Shown: one piece after another, positions 49,701 through 61,300 of the stretch
How the letters are laid out: every line of letters begins with the position of its first letter
How positions within the stretch are numbered: position 1 is the stretch's first letter
Assembly (NCBI GenBank): GCA_025618425.1
Contig: CM046832.1
Location: forward strand, 47,827,026-47,891,025
From: Heliocidaris tuberculata
Lineage: Eukaryota; Echinodermata; Echinoidea; Camarodonta; Echinometridae
Direction of reading: 5' to 3'
Length of the DNA: 64,000 nt
The notes under the pieces: generated by a model
Databases searched by the model: none
Seen by the model: only the letters and a program-made list of their open reading frames with translations
Told to the model about the DNA's origin: nothing
Program-made: the position numbers and the translations under genes

Positions 49701-52435
49701 AATATTGGTGAAATTGTTTCTAGGTTGTCACAGTTTGGATGTTTTTTCGATGTTGCTATTCAAGTAATAAAAAAATGACTGCATTTTGTGATTGAAGCTG
49801 CAAGTTTTAAGCCACTTCATGTATCCATGTGAGAAAAAAATACTAGTGGAAACACACCAAACTCCAACATGATTTTCCATATGTAAATACAACTAATTTT
49901 GATGTAACTTTTTTTTTTTGATGGTCTGATTGTTCAAGAAAGAGTAGCCCACCTTACGGCAGCTGTCTCCTTTTAAAAATAGTGAAAGTAAACTGTGAAT
50001 CATAGAATCTTCATCAAAAGTGTGTGTATTAGTTGTCTCATAAACATGTTTCCCTTATTTCATTCTGTTTACCTTGTACCAGTCAAGCCTAGCTTTTGTT
50101 TTGAAGATAGTGCGTGGTGTTGAATATTTTAGGATGTGTTTAGATATCGTTAAGTGCCTCATTTGGGTTGGGTTTTTGTTTGAAGGATATCATTTTCAGC
50201 TCTCAGCACAAAAAATAATATTGTATGTCTAGATAGTTTGTTAGTAGTCATTTTTTATATAGTTCTCTTGAAATAAGGACCGATATACTCATGTTTAGGG
50301 ACAGTGCTTCATCAATATTATCTAATGAGAAATCTTTTGGAATGATTTAGACATAATTGTCAAAAGTCACTTCCTAAATGCTTCCAAACGATTGTTGACC
50401 CGGTGCTTGACGTCTTAATCATACACTAGAAATCTCCAATAATGTGTCTCACATCAGGTAACTTATATGTTTAAGGTATAGACATATATGTGGCTTAAAT
50501 CACATTACTTTTGTCGTTCTAGCATACAAATTGACAAACATATATCTCTTGTTATATGAATATACATAATAGTAAGTAAAAGGAAGAGTGTCCAAGTAGA
50601 ATATGAAAATGAGAAATGCAAGTATGCAAATTTTTTTAACATGTCTTCTTTTGGGTAAAGGAAATTTGGATTATGTGATCAAAATAATCGAACATTTAAT
50701 TCTAATATGGAATCACACTACAATTTCAATACACCACAGTTCTGAATATCCATTCTAACATTTTATAGTATTCATCAGTGACCGAAATTTGATTGAGAGG
50801 TCAGGGTAGAGTAGATAGTTCGGTTTATCATGATAGGCTATTTACCTTTCATGTAGCAAGGTTAGCAGCAAAAGGAAACATTTGTGTTATGACAAAAAGT
50901 ACGAGTTCTGTTCTTCACATCTATGCACACGTGTTACTGTGAAGAGTTTGTAACGTCTTTGGCAATCTTTCACAATATAGAAATAGTAAGAAAATCCAAG
51001 ATATAGGTATGATGCATACATAATGCTGCAACCAACTTGTACGTACATATGGCACATTGTAGTCTTTGAGATCTTCTTTTCTTTTTTTTTTTCCTATCAC
51101 AAGATGGATATTCACGCTTAAGCATGATGAATAGATATAGAACCAAAGCAAATTTTGAATGATTTCAAAGTTCCCATTTTCCTCTCATTCTTCTGTTTAG
51201 TTTGGTCCATCATATAGAGGTGCATTGCAGAAGTCCAAAGATTTGAGAAAATAATTTGGAACCGATTTTGATCTTTTTCTGTAATACTGTAGATGTAACA
51301 TACAATTTAGAAGACAGAGGTATTGGTGATACATGCATAAGTTTCAGTGGCATCATAAGTCTGTTCACAAATGAGACATTTTAATGTTTAAAAATAATTA
51401 AAGTGATGTCACATAATTGACTCTAATTCCATATGAAATTTGATTTGAAATGAACAGAAAAGAAACTATGCACAGAGCAGCAAAGGATGTCATTGTTTCA
51501 AATTGCCATCTATTTCACAAGCTTTCCAATTTTCACATTTTGTTCTGGCATAATAAGTAAGTGAAGGTGTCAATATTTGGGAGCAGCACTGCCATGAAGT
51601 GGAAGCCAGTTTGACTTTTGAAAAATTCAGAAAATCATCATTTGAAGTCCCATGAATATGCTGAAATCGGCTTGGAAAATAATAGCAACATCAATCGGAG
51701 TAGATAGCACCCTTGTACTCAGTATATCGTCTTGTTCTTTTCCACTAACTCTTTTGGCAGGGTATATTTAATCATTCTAGGTCACTAAGTAGTCATCTTT
51801 CCTTCATTTTGGTGCTTTAGTAGAAATTATGTTTTCTTACGTGTCTTTTTATAAAATGTCTTGCTGTAAAAGGTGATTGAAAACACCCGATTAAAAATTG
51901 AGTATTTTGCAAATTAAATGTTATATGTAAAGCAAGCAAATAGAAGGGGACAACTAATGTATTCTATGGCAAAAGTACTGTAGCGGAACAAATAGATGAA
52001 AATTAGGAAAAAAAATTTTCCCCTGTTTTGTACATGTATGTAGAACACAGCATCACTTTATGATTTCTATTTCCCATATTTTTTGTGCTGTGTACAATTT
52101 TGTTCTGGACAGTGTTCCTATATATCGTGAGATTTTTATGTACATCCTATTTCTTGTCAGTGTGCAATGTGTACATGGAGAAAAAATAAATTATTATGAA
52201 CAGAATTTGGTTTTCATGTGCCTTTTTCAGTGTGTAAAATGTAATTTGGTGCATTACTGACAAAAGTCTTGGCTTAATCTTGAATCTTAAAATACTATTT
52301 CTTACTCGTGAAGGTAGAGCTAATACTCTTTTCCTTCTGAAATTCTTGTAACATATCTGCGGCATCGGTAAATTCTGAAATGTTGAATTCAATCTCAATT
52401 TGAATTTTTAAATTCAAGAATCTTCATAAGCAACT
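46720..52435. other. Long 3' flank without recognised gene
   Basis: AT-rich. The longest open frame (47063-47428 plus, 121 codons, MQPISYLYTHVVDPFYRTNY...) has no recognisable domain or splice context. A canonical AATAAA is at 49626. Some of this may be long 3'UTR of the R3HDM gene. Confidence 0.4.
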
Positions 52436-52440
52436 CTATG

Positions 52441-53203
52441 GCCGTATTCTCGAAAGTGGCCTTCCATAAATCAATGGCCTAAGTTAAGCCAGGCTTAAGT
52501 TAGGCCACTGATTTATGGAAGGCCATCCATCGACCCCTAAGTCCCGTATAAATTACTACATGTATATATTCATGTAACAAAATAAAGAAAATTATTTTCT
52601 GGCATTGAAATAAGCATCAGAAATCAATTCTGTCGTGACGGTTTTTGTATTTGCATTTAGTTCCAAAACTAGGGGAGTCTATGGTGATTTTGTAGGATTA
52701 ACCCTTTCAGGACAGGAATTATTTAAGGGCTAAATTGATCACATTTCGTTCTTCAAATTGGCAACAATAATATTTTTCTTTTAGTGCTACATGGTTCCAA
52801 CAAAATGCAATGTCTTTGAAAACAATATAGATCATTAGAAACTTAGTCGAAAAGTTGAAAAAATTGCCAATTTTGATAAAAAATAGTGATTTTGAACCTC
52901 TCAATGTGTTGCCAATTTAAGGATTATGAAGCTTATTCTCCTTTTTGAAATTCCTGGCATCAAACGCAATATGGTAATGCATCAAAAATGGACACAATGA
53001 GTGTAGAAATTTTTGCTTTTTCTACTCCTGCATCTGGTATATTTTTTAGAGCTCTGAATCAAAAGCTATTGAGCCAAACCACAAAATGTGGTCAATTGTC
53101 TTGAAAGGGTTAAGAGGTGACATTTGGCTCTCCATAATTCAGAGGCCGAAATCTACAGACTTGAGCGGGAGCTTAAAGTGAGGTACCTTTCGAGAATACG
53201 GGC
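52441..53203. mobile_element. Outer MITE with 5 bp target duplication CTATG, interrupted by another MITE
   Basis: GCCGTATTCTCGAAAG on the left and CTTTCGAGAATACGGGC on the right are inverted ends. CTATG is duplicated at 52436-52440 and 53204-53208. The left subterminal region (52457-52525) forms its own hairpin, TGGCCTTCCATAAATCA against TGATTTATGGAAGGCCA. The piggyBac-like MITE at 52702-53109 lies inside. Confidence 0.85.
52702..53109. mobile_element. piggyBac-like MITE, intact TTAA target site
   Basis: TTAA at 52698-52701 and 53110-53113 flank 408 bp with terminal repeats CCCTTTCAGGACA and the complement of CCCTTTCAAGACA. Similar along its length to the degenerate copy at 2998-3410. Non-coding. 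Confidence 0.88.
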
Positions 53204-53208
53204 CTATG

Positions 53209-55071
53209 TCAATTGCAAGCAACGTGTGTACAGGACAGAAAGTGATTTTAACAAGTACAAAAGCTTTTTCATGCACTGAATATCAACACAGGGAAACAGG
53301 CATGTACTTATATGAAAGGCATATATATATTTACACCAGGAACAAAGTATGTACTTCCAGCATTCGCATTAACTCCTTGCTCTGTTATGACACAAGCTTT
53401 ATCAATTACATGTTACGAAAATACAGACTTGTCACTGAAATAACAAATGTGGATAATCTCTCATGTATGTTGGTGTATAATTCAGTAATCTCTTTATAAA
53501 TCCATACTCATGTTCATTTGGAATGATGTAAAGCCTTCCAAGCAACTGACATCACAATTTATAGCTCAGATAGTAACTTCGGTTGCTGTCAGCTGACTGA
53601 CACACACTGCCTTCACATATTTGAGGAGCTACACAGAAATATAAACAGCTGCGATGGTCATTGATAAGCTGAACACGTTATTTAAGCCGAAGGAGAAGTT
53701 TCTTTACCAGATATTTCTTATCAAGGGACGTCGCTAGAAGGGGGGATTTGGGTGAAGGGGATACATGCAAAAGAGATACAGACTTCCCATTTATTTGGTT
53801 GGCCATGTTACTGCAAATTGTCCATGCTTTATTGTGCAAGAACCCAAAATAGAAATAATTGACTCTTGACTCTTGGGGGACTCCCAGACAAATTTTGCCG
53901 CGCATTTTGAACCGCTGCCTTTCACGCCACGCAACTTTCTCACTTTTTTGTTTCAAGTCTTGCACATCTTTTGATACCAAGTTTACAAAAATCAATCATA
54001 CCGTTACCAAGTCACATGACCTTTTATGACCTCGTGTCAGCCCCAAAACGGAGGATTTCTGAGTTTTGTGTATAAAACGAATGGGAAACTGTGTTTCCTC
54101 ATGTTCCTCCTTTATCACCTATAATTTCTTCTTTAAGCTGTAATTAGCATCTATTCTAACTCAGTATTGGTTCATATAAGAATCTGAAACAGCAGATTTT
54201 GAAAACCAATAAAAAGGTTAAAGCTGAAAACAAAGAAATACATAAAAGATTCGTAAAATAAATAGGATAAATAAGAATTGAAATCACTTTCAAAATTTGT
54301 TCTTATGTAATAATGTTTTTAAGATTTATAAAGAACTACTTGCATTAAAAGTTTATCTTCAAGGCCTTTTTTTACATGATTATCAACAGAAATGTATATT
54401 TATGCATATAATTTGCATAAATTAGAATTTTAAATGAAAAAATATAGATTTACATAAAAATAACAATGGATTTGTGTGCTTTACGCTATTCCCGAGGTCC
54501 GTGCCAAATTTCGCGGCAATCAGTCATGTCGCAGACGAGATCAGGGAGGCCTTGGAGGCCCCCCCCCCCCCCCCCCCCCAATCAGAGAGGAGCTTGGAAT
54601 AGCCCACTACAGTATAGGAATGAGATAATTAGTAGTCAGTGGATTATATTCTCTTAACACAGAAATATCGCACTATAAAAGATGATTTATACTCAGGCTC
54701 CCTGACAACAGGAATACAATGCTTGGTAGGATTTGTCAAAATACACCCTCAACTCCATCTGTAACATAAGTGTCCATTCTCCACAGAATGACTGATAATC
54801 TGCTGCACTACTGTCACAAGTGTCCCTTGTCCATCTCTGATGTTTAATCTTACATTTCTTTTTGGCCTCAGTTTGGCTGCAACTGATCCAACAGAGTTGT
54901 ATTCCACTCAGGGCTTGACACTACCAGGAATTCAGTATACACAAACCAGAATAACTTCTCTCCCGAGCCTTAGAAAGTTGAAAAATAATAAGGGCTTGGT
55001 GCCCTGATTCCACTTTAAATTCTTCTAAAAAACATTCTCTACTGTCCTTGAAGACGTCCTCATTCTAGGTG
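53209..55071. other. Intergenic or 3'UTR region downstream of the minus-strand gene
   Basis: No gene recognised. Candidate polyadenylation signals for the minus-strand gene: TTTAAT (ATTAAA on the minus strand) at 54843 and TTTATT at about 53789 and 53829. A poly-C run lies at 54559-54579. Confidence 0.4.
54559..54579. repeat. Poly-C run (~21 C)
   Basis: Homopolymer; length uncertain in any assembly. Confidence 0.9.
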
Positions 55072-55308
55072 TCACCTTCTGCCCTTGGTGAACTTTTGTT
55101 TCTTGTTGCTTGGGTGTGGTTTGGAGGCTGGAATGCACATTGCGCCCCCTGCGGCATCCCCTTCCTTGAGTCCACGGAACCTGGCCATCTCTTCGTTCTT
55201 ACGCTTTAGGTTCTCCTTTCTGAAGAGGCTCGTGCCGCGACCAGGGGACGTGATCTCTACATTGATCGGTCTTCCGTGCAGTTTGCTGAGATGCATCGCT
55301 AACCCGTT
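55072..55308 (-). CDS. RRM gene exon 5 (C-terminus, stop)
   Basis: Acceptor CACTTTTAG on the minus strand; stop TGA at 55072-55074. 78 codons: NGLAMHLSKLHGRPINVEIT finishes the RRM, followed by SPGRGTSLFRKENLKRKNEE, a Lys/Arg/Glu-rich probable helix, and a basic tail. Confidence 0.9.
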   Translation of the reverse strand, partial: NGLAMHLSKLHGRPINVEITSPGRGTSLFRKENLKRKNEEMARFRGLKEGDAAGGAMCIPASKPHPSNKKQKFTKGRR

Positions 55309-58300
55309 CTAAAAGTGCAATTAATACTGACAATAATGATGAAATTGTCACTTTTATAGGACTATACTCATCATGTTTCAAAGCGTATTAAAAATTAAAA
55401 TCATTGTATTTATAATTCTATTCTTTTTAAGCTGCCCGTGTGTATATTAGCTCTGCGTTTTACTCTTGGAGCTTTCGGACCCCTTTGGGAAGCACTGTAA
55501 AATTTTCAAAAAAAGTTATCTAAATGATATGTACGGTACCTCAAAGTAATAAGTTTACAGCAATTGCTCTCAAATAAGATTACATTCAATATATTGAGAT
55601 GATCACCACAATTCAACTTACCATATATGACTTGTTGTTCTTAAACTCAATGTAGCCAAATCCTCGAGACTTGCCAGTGTCCTTATGGGTGGCTAACCTG
55701 ACAGACTTCAATTCACCTAAAATCAGAAATATCAAAACATTCCATGATCTGAATAACCAGCATTAGCATCACAATCATTATTGTAACTCTCTAGTTATGG
55801 GATATCATGAGAATACTATTTACTGGTTCCAGTATTAGTATACTATACTAGTGTAGTACTACTTGTACATGAGGTATAGTATAGTATACTATTTAATAAT
55901 ACTAAGTTTAAATCTTTTTTTTTTTTTACAAATTCAAGAAAAAGAGAGGTCATAAAGGATATTGTCGATAACCAGAGGAACCTGAAAACTATACATGGAA
56001 TAATTTATCAGAAGTTAGTAGACATTCTGAACTTAAAAGGGTCATTTGCTCTCAAATCAATGACACCCTGACATTATTTGAAAAAACCATGATCACAGCT
56101 TTCTCACCAGCTTTTGAGAAGTGCTTGGTGATATCTTCAGTCGTAGCACTGTATGGGATCTGACCAACAAAGAGCACATAAAACTTCTTGGCTGACGTCT
56201 TTCCAGATTTCTTCCCTTTCGTCTCTGAAGTCCCCAGGGCATCCACACTTTCAGCTTCTACAGGGGGCTTGACTGTCTTGCTACTAGATTCTATGGGAAA
56301 ACATTGAACAGAGTTCAACAGACTAAATAACATATGAAAGAAAAATACATTGATACATAGAACAATGAGAGAAAAAAGTGACCTAAGAACAAACATCCTG
56401 AAGTACATGTATGATAATGAAGCTTGCAAAAGTTGTGATCAAAAAAGAAAACAAAAAAGAAAACACATTCTATGAATTTTACCAAAAAATAATAATCACT
56501 GATTTGACAACTTTCATAGCAAGCTATATTCTTGGTAAACAAGGAACTGTCAAATGTCATGTGTTGGTTCACTCATAGATACATGTATATGCATCCCGTT
56601 TGCTCTATGAGCTATCGTATGGAATGATGTTTCAAATGAAAGTCTACAATGCTCTGAAAGCATTGCATCTTACTGACCATAACTGATATCAGATTTAAAT
56701 ATACAAGCTATTCAATAAGTGTATTAAACTGAAATTTCTTAACAAAATCAACAAGTATTATTTATTCATTTCATGATTACTAAGTCACTGCGAACAAATC
56801 TTTTTAGGCACTTCCTCAAAATCTATTCCCTTCTATCCTTTCTGAGGAATCAATATCATCCAAAATGACACATGGGAAGCTTGCTGTTTACATTCTGTTT
56901 TGATTTCAGCTGTTTTAAACTGTGAGCTACATGTCAATGTAGTCATGTACCTGTTTTATACAAATTAAATATTTTGGTGTTGACTTTCTTGTTCTTTGTT
57001 AGGTTTCAGGCTCAACTAACACATATGTGCTATTATCTGGCCCCTCTTACCAACCAATGCCTTTCTTTCTTCAGTATCATTGTATGAAAATGTATTGTAA
57101 TTTATTGTCTGTTGGTAAATAAATCAAATCAAAATATCAAATCAAAAAACTATAAACTTGACTTAAAGGTACTTCATCCCCTTTGCAGACTTAAACAAAA
57201 TTCCGCGAAACGTTGCACAGGTTTAGGATACATCCTGTGTAGATACCCCTTTAAAATTTCAAGGTCACAAGTTCTATAACACCTTTGAAAGGAATGAAAA
57301 TCTTGCTTTTGTTGCAGAGGGAGCTATTCAGAAATCAACGCAAGTACATGTACTAGTAACGGTCAAAAAAATACTTTCAAAAATTATGCAATTTTTTTAA
57401 AGTAAAAAAAAAATTGTTATTACTTACTTATAAGCAAATTATAATCCTTTTCACATCCGCACAAGTTTTCCAATTATACTTTTTGCAATTTATCGCATAC
57501 TCACACAACTTCAAAATTTAGGGCTACAAAAGGGGTGAAGTACCTTTAAAGTCTGATAAAACTTTTGGTGAAGCGCAAATGATGACTTACCTTTTGAATC
57601 ATCCTGCTCCGTCTGCTGATACTGCTGATGTTCACTCCACCATCTAAAACCAGGGTCATATGTTTAATTAGTATAATTGGATATATTATTCTAAATATAC
57701 ATTCACAGAAACTTAAAATAATATAAGGATAGAATCAGTGGCGTAACTGGACCTTGGGGTCAAGAGGGGCAAAACTTCAGAGGAAATGGTGAGCGGAAAA
57801 TTTGGGGAACTGCTTGGAGGGAAATTTGTATTTTTTTCTTCTCGCCAGCCCTCCAAAAGTCTCTCGGGGAGGGGGGGGGGGTATCAGATTTTATGGGGTC
57901 CTTTCCCTTGCCCCCCCCCCTCTTGGTTACGCTAGTGGATAGAATATATAGTCAAGCATTATTGTGATTATTATTATGATTATTATTATTGTTATATTAG
58001 ATCTATAATTTTTAAAATTAATATCATTATTATGATCATTATTGTGATTATTATTATCATTATTATTACTATTATTATTATTATTATTATTAAATATTAC
58101 TATATTAGATTGATAAGTCTATTTTTTATTAGAATCTATTGGGAGACTTTTTATCTTTTAAGTTACAAGTTTTACAAGAGTGAGGGGGGAGAATTCAGCC
58201 ACTTAAGACAAAATCCTTTTTTTTTTTTACTCTTTATTTCATATTTATTTTCACTTCTTACTCAAATCATGAAAGCCAATATTGTCGCTATTTAACCCCC

Positions 58301-61300
58301 CCCCTAACACTTATGCGAGGTTATTGGAGATAACCTTGCACTCTGTACCTTCATACCGTGAGCAATTGCCTCCCATAGGCAAGTGTGTGATATCTTGCCC
58401 ATATGTGTGCAGGAGGGGAGCAAGATCACTGACCAAAAACAGCCTGAAAATTTCACTTGATCAAGATGATGAAGATCCTATCGAAGGATCTGGCATGAAA
58501 GTAGATATTCTATCATTCTAACTAAAATGTAGAAGGAAGTATTTTCTCAGAATTTTGCCGATTACACTGGTGTTTTTACCTCTTCAACTTAGAGGTCGTG
58601 ATAGGCTGAAATTATCGAATAACGAAATGTTAAATATTAATTTATTAAGGTTATTGGAGATAACCTTGCACTCTGTACCTTCATACCGTGAGCAATTGCC
58701 TCCCATAGGCAAGTGTGTGATATCTTGCCCATATGTGTGCAGGAGGGGAGCAAGATCACTGACCAAAAACAGCCTGAAAATTTCACTTGATCAAGATGAT
58801 GAAGATCCTATCGAAGGATCTGGCATGAAAGTAGATATTCTATCATTCTAACTAAAATGTAGAAGGAAGTATTTTCTCAGAATTTTGCCGATTACACTGG
58901 TGTTTTTACCTCTTCAACTTAGAGGTCGTGATAGGCTGAAATTATCGAATAACGAAATGTTAAATATTAATTTATTAAGGTTATTGGAGATAACCTTGCA
59001 CTCTGTACCTTCATACCGTGAGCAATTGCCTCCCATAGGCAAGTGTGTGATATCTTGCCCATATGTGTGCAGGAGGGGAGCAAGATCACTGACCAAAAAC
59101 AGCCTGAAAATTTCACTTGATCAAGATGATGAAGATCCTATCGAAGGATCTGGCATGAAAGTAGATATTCTATCATTCTAACTAAAATGTAGAAGGAAGT
59201 ATTTTCTCAGAATTTTGCCGATTACACTGGTGTTTTTACCTCTTCAACTTAGAGGTCGTGATAGGCTGAAATTATCGAATAACGAAATGTTAAATATTAA
59301 TTTTAATGGTTACCGGTAGTCCGAACGACGCCTCAAAAAAGCGTTTGCAGCTTTGCTGCGCGCGCGAGGGCCTCGCACGCATTCTGACCGGGTGCGTCTT
59401 GCGCTCTCAGCGGTCTTGTCTAACGTATGGTGGATCTGAAAATTGTGTGACTGTAGGTCGATGACATTACGGGACACTTCCGGGTCTACGAGCGCAGCGA
59501 AGCTGCGAAGGCTTTTTCAAGGCGTCATTCGGACTACCGGTAACCACACCACGTATAGTGGTCATACTGACCACTACGCGGGACGAATGCAAAAATACTA
59601 GTCATTTTCTATCGCATGTACTTAAGGTATGGGAGGAAAAGTAAGATAAATATTTAAAATACTTCCTTTCAAATTCAGCGCTTTAAAATCTCTTTCCTAC
59701 CTTAAATGGCCGTTAGGAAAAACTTCTGATATTTCCAGCAAAATCCAAAGTCAAAATCATGTCCAAAACCTAAGAAATCCCCGCCAATTTTTTTTGCGAT
59801 CGCATGTTGTTTTCATGGTGCCGATGTTTTTAGACTAAATCGGCCAATAAAATTTTGTCCACAACGAAACTCGGTATCGCGTGCACATCGATCTCTACGA
59901 TCGCACACACGGAAAATCGGGACTTACGTGTGCGCGATAGGAACCGAACTTTTAACGACCGAATTTTTTAGCGGGAGATGTCAGCGCTCGCGGCGATCAG
60001 GAAATGTACATCATGACTTGCGATACCCCTTTTCGCCAGAAGTGACAGTAAATTACAGATTTCATTTTCGGAATTATCTTTTCCAACATCGGTGAGTTGA
60101 ATTTATTGTATTTCATGAATATGTTGGTGTCGTTTCTTGTAAATTAAATGCCGATTATGAGTGAATGTTGGTGACTTTTGTGCAGTGGTGTTTTGAAAGT
60201 GTCGAGGTGGATGACTGCCTAGAGTCTACACACGAAGTATAGTAATGTCGCTATGAGTGCCGGTAACCATTAAAATTAATATTTCACATTTTGTTTTTCG
60301 ATATCTTACAATTCTAGGGTAAAAAATGGGGTCTTAATATTCTAAAGCTATGTGAAGAGAAGAGAGAAGCTGGCTCACGGTAAAGGTGATTTTCAGGAGG
60401 TTCTTTAGACTCTAAAATGGCTGCTCTATTGCAAACGAGATTAAAAAACCAGCCTCTATGAAGAGTAGCATCAGCATTTTTTTTTTACTCTTCATAGAGC
60501 TTTCCAGGCGTGGATGTCCACGGCTGCTTCTGCTAGTTTCTTATAATTTAAAACTCAGGGTCATGGCACTTACAGTATAATTATAAGTATATCTTATTTA
60601 CTTTACACAAATTCAAGACAGAGACCTCTATATCACATTTTCCAACAAAGTTTCCTTTTTCTTTTTTACTACACAATATATCCACTTATACATGTTCAAG
60701 CTTATCTGAAAAATCATTACCACTCATGGGCCCTTGCCTATGTGGGACTGTGTCCAACATTCACTGTTGCAGCAATCAAAAACAGACAACAAAATTGCTC
60801 TAAGCAAGATTTGATTTTCTTAAATTTGCTAATTACCTGATTCATGCACTTATACATGTACAAGCTTATCTGAAGATAAGCTTGTGATTCATGGACTCTT
60901 CAACTCTTACTGTGCCACCAATTAGGGGATTCAGAATTGAAAGTGAAATTTTAAATAATTATTTTCCTCTTCTGTATGAATGATCTACCCTGGAAAAAGG
61001 CCTGCTGATACACACAAAAGCTATTGAATCCTATTCACCCATAAAAGCTAGTCTGGAGTACAAGGTTATCTTCAGATAAGCTTGTATATGTATAGAGTCT
61101 AGTGCCAGTGCACTTGGCAATACAATTCACATTCTGGATCTAAATGTACTACACAAAATTCAATATGTGGTGCAATGCTTAAGTTAGTACCCTCGTGTGA
61201 ATGATGTTGATATTTTGAAATATAATGTATAAAATATTCTTTATCTATTCAAATACCTCTAAAATTTACTTACTGCATTCTACGCTCCTTCCTAGACTTA

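Noticed and set aside
55085..55312. 75-codon plus-strand frame opposite RRM exon 5
   Set aside because: A shadow of the minus-strand exon that completes the RRM fold.
58318..59302. CRISPR-like or ribozyme-bearing tandem array
   Set aside because: Units are 330 bp without distinct spacers. The CTGA...GAAA resemblance near the unit end lacks the conserved hammerhead core (CTGATGA), so neither reading holds.
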